From the NCBI RefSeq assembly GCF_001439925.1, contig NZ_LMBV01000003.1, positions 178,794-242,793 of the forward strand: 64,000 bases of DNA, written 5' to 3'. This document shows positions 17,788-25,746 of the stretch, one piece after another (the stretch's first letter is position 1; each line of letters starts with the position of its first letter). Source of the DNA: Peribacillus muralis. Its GTDB lineage: Bacteria; Bacillota; Bacilli; Bacillales; DSM-1321. Below the pieces are notes generated by a model. The model did not search any database, was not told where the DNA came from, and worked only from the letters and a program-made list of their open reading frames with translations. A program made the translations under genes and the position numbers.

Positions 17788-17865
17788 GCATCTACTCGTG
17801 AATTCCGTGCTTTTGCTCGCGAGTTCGGGTTTTGCCTCAAATTTGAGGCCGTCTCTCGCCAGCTA
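17788..17865 (+). repeat. Short imperfect tandem repeat
   Basis: CTCGTGAATTCCGTGCTTTTG is followed directly by CTCGCGAGTTCGGGTTTTG, then TCTCGCC. Units are about 20 bp. No gene is visible around it (17761-18044). Confidence 0.5.
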
Positions 17866-17903
17866 CATGTGGACATTTTGAATTCAACTTTCGTCTTCAC
17901 ACA

Positions 17904-18035
17904 TAGTGGAATGGAACGCAAGGCGTGACACTCCTGCGGGAAATGCGCGTCTTCGTTAGACCCTCAGGCCAAAAGCCGAGGAGGCTCACGGACCGCCCGC
18001 GGAAAGCGAGCAACTGCAGTGCAATGAAACGTTCA
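17904..18035 (+). repeat. Dispersed GC-rich intergenic repeat, copy 1
   Basis: It begins TAGTGGAATGGAACGCAAGG, contains ACTCCTGCGGGAAATGCG and AGACCC, and ends CTGCAGTGCAATGAAACG. The reverse complement of the right edge of the window (63903-64000) carries the same blocks in the same order. GC content is clearly above the flanks. It contains no coding frame of note and lies between two terminators. Confidence 0.8.
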
Positions 18036-18044
18036 TAGTTCTAA

Positions 18045-18075
18045 CAAAAAAAGACGATCCACACCGGATCGTCTT
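18045..18075 (-). terminator. Terminator of yjbA
   Basis: Stem AAGACGATCC/GGATCGTCTT with a six-T run on the minus strand. Confidence 0.85.
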
Positions 18076-18090
18076 CTCTTGAAATTATTT

Positions 18091-18846
18091 CTATAAAATC
18101 GATGGGCTATCGCCAGCCTCCACTTGCCAAAGCTTTTCAAAAAAAGGCTGCCCCTTCACCAAATTTTCACAAAGTTGCAGATGCTTATCTGACCAGCCTT
18201 CCTTCATTTCTTCATATAACTCAAGCCATGCTACTTGAAAATCCATCTCTTGGATGCTCTCATATCTTTCCGGAGCCCATTCTGTAAACCAATAACGGAT
18301 TTCAGCCGTGTTTTTGGCCGTGAATAATTGATCCATCGCCATGAATAGTAATTGCTTCAGCTGTCTTTCCTTTCTAGTCAATCCATTCATGAATAAGGGC
18401 GATGGTGATAAAATATGATATTCTTTTTCAGATGATGGTTTTTCAGTAAACGTGTAATCCAGGACATCATGATTTTCTATCATGTCATAAACAATTTGTT
18501 CCTGGCGGGGAATAATTCTGCTTTTCCTAATCGGAATATGATAACCTATCGTATCAACAGCTAGAATTCCATTTCCATCGGTTACGATAAAACAATAGTC
18601 AAGCTGAATTCGTTCATGGTTTTTCCTCGCATATGCTTTTTGATACACATCATTCAGCAACGGCTTAGGCAATTCCGACAAGTCATTTTCTATGTAGTCG
18701 AACAATGTTGCAGACACTTTCAACAAAGGAACTTGATCTAATAGTTCAATCCCATCATCTTTCCTCCATTCGTGAAAATGGCAAATATTATAGCCGTTTT
18801 CTTCTCCTTCAAACCAGTTAACCCATACATCATGAAGATATAGCAT
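18091..18846 (-). CDS. yjbA: UPF0736 protein YjbA
   Basis: 251 residues from the second of two adjacent ATGs, matching the [20 protein letters not shown] start of B. subtilis YjbA. Conserved blocks are [51 protein letters not shown] and [10 protein letters not shown]. The function is unknown; the protein is soluble, with no signal or membrane segment. Position next to trpS is conserved. Confidence 0.9.
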   Translation of the reverse strand: MLYLHDVWVNWFEGEENGYNICHFHEWRKDDGIELLDQVPLLKVSATLFDYIENDLSELPKPLLNDVYQKAYARKNHERIQLDYCFIVTDGNGILAVDTIGYHIPIRKSRIIPRQEQIVYDMIENHDVLDYTFTEKPSSEKEYHILSPSPLFMNGLTRKERQLKQLLFMAMDQLFTAKNTAEIRYWFTEWAPERYESIQEMDFQVAWLELYEEMKEGWSDKHLQLCENLVKGQPFFEKLWQVEAGDSPSIL

Positions 18847-18935
18847 CATTCATCCCTCACTTAAACAAATTTCTGTTTGTCACTCAGTATAGGCAGGAAC
18901 CATACAATTTATTCCTATTCCAGAAAACAGATTAA

Positions 18936-18963
18936 GAAAAAAGAACGTATAGATTCGTTCTTT
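18936..18963 (-). terminator. Terminator of yjaZ
   Basis: Stem AAAGAACG/CGTTCTTT followed by TTTTTTC on the minus strand; it overlaps the yjaZ stop codon. Confidence 0.75.
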
Positions 18964-19720
18964 ATAAGAACTCTTCTGATTGAATGATGAAAGACTTTTT
19001 TACAGAAATTTTTTCGGATTTTCCCACTAGATAAAAGCCACTGCAGTATCCTAGCATATGTGGAAATCCTTTTTGGCCAAGGAGTAGGACATCATGAAGG
19101 GGGTCCGTTCGCTTAATCATATGTTTCCCTTCCAAATGCTTGCTCCAAAACTCCTGCAGTTTATCTTCCTGATATAACTTGGTCCATCTAGCTAAATAGT
19201 TTGCACCTAAATATCTCTCCACTGTCCGTTCAGCCAATCCCTCCATGATCATCGTATCCAGAAGCGTAAATTCCTTCGGTTCCTTCTCTAAACGATGCAA
19301 GCGGCAGACATGATGATATTCATGAATCAGCAGGGCCTCCATTTCCTTGTCAGCTATTTCTTTGTCATAAAAAAGAAACAGTTTATCTTCAAATGCCAAC
19401 CCCGATTTCGTTTCATTCGTTTTCTTCCATCCCCAGGAAGACATTAGCGGAAAAATATATATGGGCACATCTGGCCCTCCCCACAATTTCTTATAAGATG
19501 TAAATAGATTTTGTGTTTTTTTCCACGCATCATTTTCTTGTAAATACTCCCACGTCAGTTTCGTTCTTTGATTTGGAGAATACATGCCGTGCTTCAATAA
19601 TTGCTGATATATCGCATCTCCATCCAAAGAATCGTGAAACGTGCTTTTAAGTTTCTCCATCATCTGGATCGGGCGGTTGAAATCTTTCTTCAGCCATTCA
19701 TCGGTTGAAATAACTCCCAT
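18962..19720 (-). CDS. yjaZ: YjaZ, putative zinc-dependent protease (DUF2268 type)
   Basis: 252 residues from the ATG at 19720 with GGTGTAGG upstream; nine further open codons lack support. The zinc-site motif HEYHH lies in LLIHEYHHVCR, followed about 27 residues later by MIMEGLAERTVE, which supplies the third ligand (an Hx3H...E gluzincin-like arrangement). No signal peptide is seen. The substrate is unknown. B. subtilis yjaZ also lies between fabF and yjbA, although app genes there are interposed. Confidence 0.82.
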   Translation of the reverse strand: MGVISTDEWLKKDFNRPIQMMEKLKSTFHDSLDGDAIYQQLLKHGMYSPNQRTKLTWEYLQENDAWKKTQNLFTSYKKLWGGPDVPIYIFPLMSSWGWKKTNETKSGLAFEDKLFLFYDKEIADKEMEALLIHEYHHVCRLHRLEKEPKEFTLLDTMIMEGLAERTVERYLGANYLARWTKLYQEDKLQEFWSKHLEGKHMIKRTDPLHDVLLLGQKGFPHMLGYCSGFYLVGKSEKISVKKSFIIQSEEFL

Positions 19721-19807
19721 TTTCCTACACCCCGCTTTTTTGACCATCTTATGATTTCAGTAAAGCGGTTGACACATTTCATCCCTCTCGGAGTTGCGAC
19801 TGCACAC

Positions 19808-19837
19808 AAAAAAGAGCAGATCTAAAAAGATCTGCTC
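19808..19837 (-). terminator. Terminator of fabHA-fabF
   Basis: Stem GAGCAGATCT/AGATCTGCTC with TTTTTT on the minus strand. Confidence 0.85.
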
Positions 19838-19845
19838 CACATCAT

Positions 19846-21084
19846 TTATTGATATTTCTTGAAAAGAATCGTTGCGTTATGTCCACCGAATCCAAGGGAA
19901 TTACTGATGGCGGCATTAATTTCGCCTTTCCTTGCTTCATTCGGGATATAATCCAAATCACATTCAGGATCTGGCGTTACAATATTGATGGTTGGCGGCA
20001 AGATGCTATCCCTGATCGCTTGAATGGTGAATATTGCCTCGACTCCACCTGCTGCCCCCAACATATGTCCCGTCATGGACTTTGTTGAGCTAATTGCAAG
20101 CTTATACGCGTGATCGCCAAAGACTTCCTTGACTGCCATCGTTTCATATTTATCATTATATGGCGTACTCGTTCCATGGGCATTTACATATTGGATATCC
20201 TCAGGGTTCAAACCGGCATCGCCAATCGCAATTTTCATCGCTCTTGCCCCGCCTTCTCCACCAGGCGCCGGTGCCGTAATGTGGAAGGCATCTCCGGTTG
20301 AGCCATAGCCCGCTATTTCGGCATAAATCTTCGCCCCTCTATTCAAGGCATGTTCCAGATCTTCGAGAACGATGATTCCGGCTCCTTCTCCGATTACGAA
20401 TCCATCACGATCCGCATCAAATGGGCGGCTCGCCGTTTCTGGATCAGGATTAGTCGATAAGGCCGTGTTTGCACAGAAGCCTGCAACCGACATCTTTGTA
20501 ATTGGCGCTTCCGCTCCACCAGTGATCATGACATCGGCATCGCCCCGTTGGATCGCCTTAAATGCGTCACCAATCGAATTCGTTCCGGTTGCACATGCCG
20601 TTACGGTACATGAATTGATTCCTTTAGCTCCAAGCAGGATAGATACTTGGCCAGCTGCCATATCAGGAATCATCATTGGTACGAAGAATGGGCTGACACG
20701 TTTATACCCTCTGTTTAAGAAGTTTTCATGCTGTGTTTCCAATGTCTCCAGTCCACCGATACCCGAACCGATCCAGACCCCTACGCGTGCTGCATTTTCA
20801 TCCGTTATTTCTAGCTTACTATCATTATAAGCCATTACGGATGCTGCAATAGCATAGTGCGTGAACCGATCCATTTTGCGTGCTTCCTTACGGTTGATAT
20901 AGGTCTCGATATCAAAGTCCTTGATTTCCGCTGCCACTTTAACGGGGAAATCATCAGCGTTCAAGCGTGTTAATGGCCCTATACCCGATTTTCCCTCAAT
21001 TATATTCTTCCAACCTGTTTCTGCATCATTACCAACTGGAGAAATGGCTCCAATACCTGTTACTACTACACGACGATTTGTCAT
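19846..21084 (-). CDS. fabF: 3-oxoacyl-ACP synthase II
   Basis: 412 residues. It condenses malonyl-ACP with acyl-ACP in fatty-acid elongation. The catalytic triad is visible: Cys164 in [10 protein letters not shown], His in [11 protein letters not shown] and His in [13 protein letters not shown]. It follows fabHA by 49 bp on the same strand and shares the FapR-controlled promoter upstream of fabHA. Chain length and start agree with Bacillus FabF. Confidence 0.97.
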   Translation of the reverse strand: MTNRRVVVTGIGAISPVGNDAETGWKNIIEGKSGIGPLTRLNADDFPVKVAAEIKDFDIETYINRKEARKMDRFTHYAIAASVMAYNDSKLEITDENAARVGVWIGSGIGGLETLETQHENFLNRGYKRVSPFFVPMMIPDMAAGQVSILLGAKGINSCTVTACATGTNSIGDAFKAIQRGDADVMITGGAEAPITKMSVAGFCANTALSTNPDPETASRPFDADRDGFVIGEGAGIIVLEDLEHALNRGAKIYAEIAGYGSTGDAFHITAPAPGGEGGARAMKIAIGDAGLNPEDIQYVNAHGTSTPYNDKYETMAVKEVFGDHAYKLAISSTKSMTGHMLGAAGGVEAIFTIQAIRDSILPPTINIVTPDPECDLDYIPNEARKGEINAAISNSLGFGGHNATILFKKYQ

Positions 21085-21133
21085 TCGAAATGGCTCCTTC
21101 CAATATTAAAAGTTCGTACGTTTATTTGCTCTT

Positions 21134-22069
21134 TTATTTCCCCCATCTTAGGGCAATTGCTCCCCAAGTGAGGCCTCCGCCAAAACCGACCATTATGATC
21201 AAGTCATTGTCCTTGATCCTTCCCGCTTCCATTTCTTCCACAAGGGCAACCGGAATGGACGCTGAAGAGTTATTTCCATATTTATGGACCGTTTTTGTCA
21301 TTTTCTCCACCGGGAGGCCAAGGCGTTCCCTTGAAGCCTCCATAATACGGATGTTCGCTTGATGTGGGACAAGTAAATCGACATCCTCTTTTGTCAATCC
21401 CGCTTTATCAAGTACATTCAGACTGGATTCCCCCATTTGACGGACAGCGAATTTGAACACTTCACGGCCATTCATGCTAAGGAAGTCTCCTTCCTGCAAT
21501 AAGTACTTCCCACCAGATCCATCTGCCCCTAATTCGAATGAAAGGATTCCTTTGCCTTCTGACACAGGACCGATTACAGCTGCACCTGCTCCGTCACCGA
21601 ACAGAACGGCCGTATTACGGTCTTCCCAATTAGTTATTTTTGAAAGCTTCTCCACGCCCACAATCAAAACATGCTTGTATGCACCTGTCTGAATGAATTG
21701 CTGTGCCGTAATCATAGCATACATAAAACCGGCGCATGCAGCACTTACATCCATGGCAGCTGCCTTTTTCGCTCCTAATTTCTCTTGTATCATGCAAGCG
21801 ACAGTAGGAAACGATTGATCCGGTGTCACTGTAGCTACAAGAATCATATCTATGTCTTCAGCAGAAATTTGCGCATTTTCCAATGCAACTTTTGCCGCTT
21901 CGTAAGCCATATCAGAAGTATTGATATCATCACTGGCAATTCTTCTTTCCTCGATACCCGTTCTTGTCCGGATCCACTCGTCAGAAGTGTCCATCATTTT
22001 CTCTAAATCCGCATTTGTTAAGATTTTTTCGGGTAAGTAGCGGCCAAGCCCTAATATTCCAGCGTTCAT
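21134..22069 (-). CDS. fabHA: 3-oxoacyl-ACP synthase III
   Basis: 311 residues. It starts fatty-acid synthesis by condensing a (branched-chain) acyl-CoA with malonyl-ACP. Cys112 in DVSAACAGF, His in [10 protein letters not shown] and Asn in [11 protein letters not shown] form the triad. ATG with AAGGGGATG upstream. It is first in the fabHA-fabF operon with a FapR-like operator 43 bp upstream. Named fabHA by position; many Bacillus genomes have a second fabHB elsewhere. Confidence 0.95.
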   Translation of the reverse strand: MNAGILGLGRYLPEKILTNADLEKMMDTSDEWIRTRTGIEERRIASDDINTSDMAYEAAKVALENAQISAEDIDMILVATVTPDQSFPTVACMIQEKLGAKKAAAMDVSAACAGFMYAMITAQQFIQTGAYKHVLIVGVEKLSKITNWEDRNTAVLFGDGAGAAVIGPVSEGKGILSFELGADGSGGKYLLQEGDFLSMNGREVFKFAVRQMGESSLNVLDKAGLTKEDVDLLVPHQANIRIMEASRERLGLPVEKMTKTVHKYGNNSSASIPVALVEEMEAGRIKDNDLIIMVGFGGGLTWGAIALRWGK

Positions 22070-22097
22070 ATTGCCATCCCCTTATATTTAATGAGTT

Positions 22098-22128
22098 ATT
22101 ATAAGTATCTATTATTACCTGGTACTAA
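22098..22128 (-). promoter_or_regulatory. FapR operator and -10 element of fabHA-fabF
   Basis: TTATTACCTGGTACTAA at 22112-22128 matches the 17-bp FapR inverted repeat TTAGTACCTRDTACTAA with one mismatch. A minus-strand -10 TATAAT lies at 22098-22103, so the operator covers the -35 region. FapR represses and is released by malonyl-CoA. fapR itself is not in the window. Confidence 0.85.
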
Positions 22129-22270
22129 TTTTATATAAAAAATCACCTCCTTGCAAGAGCCAACAGTTTGAAAGTATAAAAGAAACCGTTCCCGAATTCG
22201 GTTATGAGCCTATCCCAAGGCGATTTTAGGGACATACATTATTAATAAGAGTGAAAAGGAGGCAACGAAT

Positions 22271-22510
22271 GTGGATATTTTCAACCGCAACAACCGCAGA
22301 ACCGAGGATGATCATTTTTCGAATTTGATGTTTGGCAGCAGGAAAGCTGAAACGGAGAAAGCTGAATTGGAAGAAGATGAATCCAAAGTAGATTACATGA
22401 AATTGATGGAGAGCGTCGAAACATTGATGGGCCTATACGGTCAATACAAGCCAGCTATCGAGAAACTGAATATAAACCCACTAATCGACAAGTTCTTGAA
22501 AAAGAAATAG
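22271..22510 (+). CDS. Small acidic protein, positional counterpart of YjzB
   Basis: 79 residues, GTG start with a very good AAAGGAGG. The middle is strongly charged (EKAELEEDESKVDYMKLMESVETLM), and the C terminus is GQYKPAIEKLNINPLIDKFLKKK; probably helical and cytosolic. It lies divergent from fabHA, where B. subtilis has yjzB next to comZ. Similarity to YjzB is inferred from position, not verified. No membrane segment or known motif. Confidence 0.7.
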   Translation: MDIFNRNNRRTEDDHFSNLMFGSRKAETEKAELEEDESKVDYMKLMESVETLMGLYGQYKPAIEKLNINPLIDKFLKKK

Positions 22511-22654
22511 AGATACGATGATCGTTAATTTTTATGATGCTTTCAACACCCAAGGGCGGATAGGTTATTTTTAAATTTTTTAAGTAAAGAAAGATATTTG
22601 ATGCTTACATTCTCATTTTAATTTTCGACTTTACCCCCATTTAATGACTATTGT

Positions 22655-23047
22655 GTAATTAAATAAGTTTTATTTGTTGTTATATTATCACTTTATTTGA
22701 TCGGCTGTACTGGTGGCGATAAAAATAATGGCTCTACAGTTACTACTTCTAAAATTCCTTCACCTGAAGAAATTTTAAAACAGTATTCACATGCCGATAT
22801 TTTTCAATTAAATGGCACTGTCTATCAAGCTAATATTGATTGGGTTGATAAACGTAAACTGACTAAGAAAACAGAAATCAGTGAAATTACAGCCATTTCA
22901 TCGAATGATCTTAAACGCTTTCAAAACGAAATGGCCAACAAGCTGCCAAAAGGCACTAAAATATACTCTGTAAATGAACGTGACGATATTTTAATTACAG
23001 AAATCAATGGTAAGATCCAAAAATATTTAGCACTATTTGAAGGGTGA
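22655..23047 (+). pseudogene. Decayed lipoprotein gene (start codon lost, nonsense codon in signal peptide)
   Basis: In one frame the sequence reads V-I-K-stop-VLFVVILSLYLIGC-TGG..., a typical lipoprotein signal with lipobox LIGC. The position of the start codon is GTA (22655) and the next Lys codon has become TAA (22664). No Shine-Dalgarno sequence precedes it. Downstream the frame is intact for 115 codons (NGTVYQANIDWVDKR, then KLPKGTKIYSVNERDDI) and ends next to a bidirectional terminator. The TTG at 22697 could only yield a protein without a signal peptide. I do not recognise the family. Confidence 0.6.
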
Positions 23048-23051
23048 ATAT

Positions 23052-23093
23052 AAAAAGGCAGGCTGTTCGTAACTCCGGACAGCCTGCCTTTTT
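23052..23093. terminator. Bidirectional terminator between the lipoprotein remnant and comZ
   Basis: The 15-bp stem AAAAAGGCAGGCTGT/ACAGCCTGCCTTTTT works on both strands. Confidence 0.9.
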
Positions 23094-23095
23094 AA

Positions 23096-23278
23096 TTAAC
23101 GTTGGGCATCTTGTTTGCCAAGCTCATAGGCTTCTTGCATGACGCTTTTGAAAAGCTCCATGAACGGCTCTGCCATCTCCATTGAGAAGGGAATCCCGCT
23201 CGCTTCAAGTTTCGCTTTAGCCTCAGGGAAGTACTTCATTGCAATCCCCATAAATTCAAGTGTTTTGTCTGAGCTCAT
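23096..23278 (-). CDS. comZ: ComZ, competence regulator
   Basis: 60 residues. LEFMGIAMKYFPEAKAKLE, then FMELFKSVMQEAYELGKQDA, match B. subtilis ComZ closely. ComZ lowers comG expression. In B. subtilis comZ is cotranscribed with med just upstream; here no med gene is present between comZ and yjaV. A good AAGGAGG site precedes the ATG. Confidence 0.92.
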   Translation of the reverse strand: MSSDKTLEFMGIAMKYFPEAKAKLEASGIPFSMEMAEPFMELFKSVMQEAYELGKQDAQR

Positions 23279-23534
23279 TTCATTTCCTCCTTACTATTAA
23301 ATCTTTGTGAGACCTAAAGAATGCTCAATATTATCATAATTCGCCATGTCCCTTACGTAAAGGGCGTAAAATAAAAATCAGGTATTTACGTCAATGGATA
23401 ACCTATTCATGAACTTCTATGTTACTAGACAAAAAGATGTGAGGCAACTCTACAGTTTTTGTCCTTTGTGAATAGCGAAAGACCTCCGTTATTCAATTCC
23501 CCGATAAAACCCCAATATTATAGGAAACATAGCC

Positions 23535-24365
23535 TTACTCTTTTCTCCACTTTTTAAGTAAGTTTAATCGTTTATTATGTTTTTTTTGTAAAGCCACGCC
23601 TTCTTGCGGATCCGTGTTACATTGCACCTCAACTATGGTGCCTTTATTGATTTTAGGCGTTGATTGGGAAAATGTTGAAGATAGTCCTTCGTCAAAAACA
23701 TACTTGGCACATTTATTCCAGTGATCTTCTATATTGCTGGATAATTGTATGATCCTATCGGAAGAAGAGGCAAGAATTCCTTCCAAATTATTCACGAAGT
23801 CAGTAATGAAGAGAGCATCTCCCCTATATTCGTTAGCGATGGCCGCTTCGATATCAGACAATCCTTGTTTATTGATTCCAGCTTCATAACTCATTCCTTC
23901 CGATTGCCAAGGTCCATAAACCGTCGGTAAATATATGGTTTTTGCAGAATCCACGCCTTGGATTGAGGATATTATCGATTGAAACACACTTTCAGCTTTT
24001 TCTACTGGCATGAAAAGGACAAAATTTGGCGTTTTACTTAAGCCATTCCTTTTGCATTTCTCAATAAATGAAACGATTTCACTTAACACAATATCGGTTT
24101 TACCCATTTTTCCGTTATATATATCGTAACAACTTATGAACACAGTGTCTTGATGGGTTATATCCAATAATTTAAGTTTATTTAACGGAAAGGATAAATA
24201 ATTGGCACTTCTTCCTATTTCAAGTTCTTTTTCTTCCATAATTTCAGGATTCGATTCCTTATCCGCCCACTCTATCCCGATAACCTCTTCACCTTGGTTC
24301 AAAAAATATTGAGTCACGTAGAAACCTATAAATTGATATGTGCCAATGACAATGTATGTTTGCAT
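23535..24365 (-). CDS. yjaV: YjaV, NAD-dependent epimerase/dehydratase-like protein
   Basis: 276 residues from the ATG at 24365, 8 bases after GAGGAGG; 15 further upstream codons are unsupported. The N terminus IVIGTYQFIGFYVTQYFLNQG is a Rossmann strand-loop-helix of the GxxxxxG type, and YGPWQSEGMSYEAG resembles the substrate region of extended SDRs. The usual YxxxK is not evident, so catalysis is uncertain. It follows yjaU by 100 bp on the same strand, as in B. subtilis. The C-terminal 30 residues are rich in Lys/Arg. Confidence 0.75.
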   Translation of the reverse strand: MQTYIVIGTYQFIGFYVTQYFLNQGEEVIGIEWADKESNPEIMEEKELEIGRSANYLSFPLNKLKLLDITHQDTVFISCYDIYNGKMGKTDIVLSEIVSFIEKCKRNGLSKTPNFVLFMPVEKAESVFQSIISSIQGVDSAKTIYLPTVYGPWQSEGMSYEAGINKQGLSDIEAAIANEYRGDALFITDFVNNLEGILASSSDRIIQLSSNIEDHWNKCAKYVFDEGLSSTFSQSTPKINKGTIVEVQCNTDPQEGVALQKKHNKRLNLLKKWRKE

Positions 24366-24465
24366 CAATACAGCCTCCTCGTATGCCATCAAGCCTGCTT
24401 CATCCGGCACGTCGTTTTTTTAGATGCTGTATCGTATGCAAACCATTGTGGAATTATATCCATTC

Positions 24466-25188
24466 TCACAAAGACTCTTCATTTTCATTAAAAAACTTCT
24501 GGATTTGATAGGGAATTTTATAACGTTTTTCGGGCAGTAAATACGTCAACTGTAAGTCGCCCTTTCTGGACAGCTGGATTTGTCTGTAAAGGGAAGCTTG
24601 CTCTTTCCGCATGCTTCCAAAAACCTGGATCACCTTCATCGGGATTTTCTCCGCGATTATCGGATCTTCCGATTCCAAAATGTATCGTTCACATTCTGCT
24701 GGCTCCAGCTCATAGGCAGCCGCCACCTCGGACAGCCATTTTTTATAGAAAAATTTATTTTCCTGTTCCTTCTCAAGCTGCGCTTTCAAGGAGAAAACCG
24801 GATCAATCAATACGACAGATCGTATTTTGTTGCCAAGTTCATTCATTAGCTTCAGGGCGAGGAACGCACCTGCCCCCTCTGCCAATATATGAACCCTTTT
24901 ATTGACTATTTCCTTTTTCAAGAAGAGGATATATAGGTTAAGGGAAAGATCCATTGCTTTCGGACTGCCCCAGTTGGCTCCATATAAATTGGATGAAAAT
25001 AACGTGTATCCGTAATCCTTTAAATATTCCAATATCCGCATCCTGCCGGGATGCTGAAGCCAAAAGCTACTGTCTTTTTCGACAAAATGACTGCGGTCGC
25101 CAATGACCATTACGGAAAAACCACTCGGCCGCTCTGGATAATAGATGATATTCCATTGGTCGTCAATTTGAAAAGTTCGTTGTTCCAT
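24466..25188 (-). CDS. yjaU: YjaU, alpha/beta-hydrolase-fold protein lacking the nucleophile Ser
   Basis: 240 residues; AAAGGAG before the ATG. The fold is suggested by VMVIGDRSHF, then YLKDYGYTLFSSNLYGANWG (strand and helix of a hydrolase lid region), VHILAEGAGAFLALKLM at the position of the nucleophile elbow, and VVLIDPVFS. The elbow reads A-E-G-A-G (residues 103-107) instead of G-x-S-x-G, so classic serine hydrolysis is not possible. It may be a non-catalytic member. The name rests on gene order (argF-yjzC-yjzD-yjaU-yjaV-comZ). Confidence 0.75.
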   Translation of the reverse strand: MEQRTFQIDDQWNIIYYPERPSGFSVMVIGDRSHFVEKDSSFWLQHPGRMRILEYLKDYGYTLFSSNLYGANWGSPKAMDLSLNLYILFLKKEIVNKRVHILAEGAGAFLALKLMNELGNKIRSVVLIDPVFSLKAQLEKEQENKFFYKKWLSEVAAAYELEPAECERYILESEDPIIAEKIPMKVIQVFGSMRKEQASLYRQIQLSRKGDLQLTYLLPEKRYKIPYQIQKFFNENEESL

Positions 25189-25481
25189 CGGTCAAACTCC
25201 TTTAAGGAATATTACTACTACTATATTAATTTATGAAGAAAAATAGAAAGGGTCAGTGGGAACGCCTAACTTCTTATTAAATTAACCAAGCCGGGGTAAT
25301 CTTTTCATCCAAGAACCGCAATGATTTTCGTTAGGACCTATAGCATCAGCTGTTTTCGTTGAAGTGTTGCTTAACTGTGAAATGATCGATTTATTTAATG
25401 GTTATTATGAAAAACCCGTTTTAACTGCATATTAATTATGGTAAGATAAAAAATGAATGTAGTGGAATGAGGTGAAATTCG
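25189..25481. other. Divergent intergenic region yjaU/yjzD
   Basis: About 290 bp, AT-rich. It must contain promoters for both flanking genes; a possible TAAGAT -10 lies near 25442 for yjzD. No operator, repeat or gene is seen. Confidence 0.4.
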
Positions 25482-25673
25482 ATGCGTTATGCTTGGACAA
25501 TTTTTTGGACATTCTTATTAGTTCATATGACTGTATATGTTGTTTCTTCCATGATGGGAGTTTCATACGATGCTGCACAGGGATCGATACTAGGAATCGC
25601 AGCTTCTATCCTGATTTTAATTATCCCTGCTGTTTTGCCTGCTGGGCCAACAGAAGACACCCATCAGCATTAA
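25482..25673 (+). CDS. yjzD: YjzD, two-pass small membrane protein
   Basis: 63 residues. Two hydrophobic helices (about 5-25 and 34-53) are joined by MMGVSYDAAQGS; the C-terminal tail is PAGPTEDTHQH. The ATG follows GAGGTGAAATTCG. Same neighbourhood as B. subtilis yjzD. Function unknown. Confidence 0.85.
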   Translation: MRYAWTIFWTFLLVHMTVYVVSSMMGVSYDAAQGSILGIAASILILIIPAVLPAGPTEDTHQH

Positions 25674-25683
25674 GAAGCAAAAG

Positions 25684-25710
25684 AGGACATCCTTTTGGAA
25701 TGTCCTTTTT
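25684..25710. terminator. Terminator between yjzD and clpB
   Basis: AGGACAT-CC/GG-ATGTCCT hairpin with T-run on the plus strand and a weaker one on the minus strand. Confidence 0.75.
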
Positions 25711-25746
25711 GTTATACCGTCCTTTACCTTCGTTTAAACAAAATTT

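Noticed and set aside
20372..20830. 152-residue plus-strand frame opposite fabF
   Set aside because: Antisense shadow of a clearly conserved gene, with no start signal.
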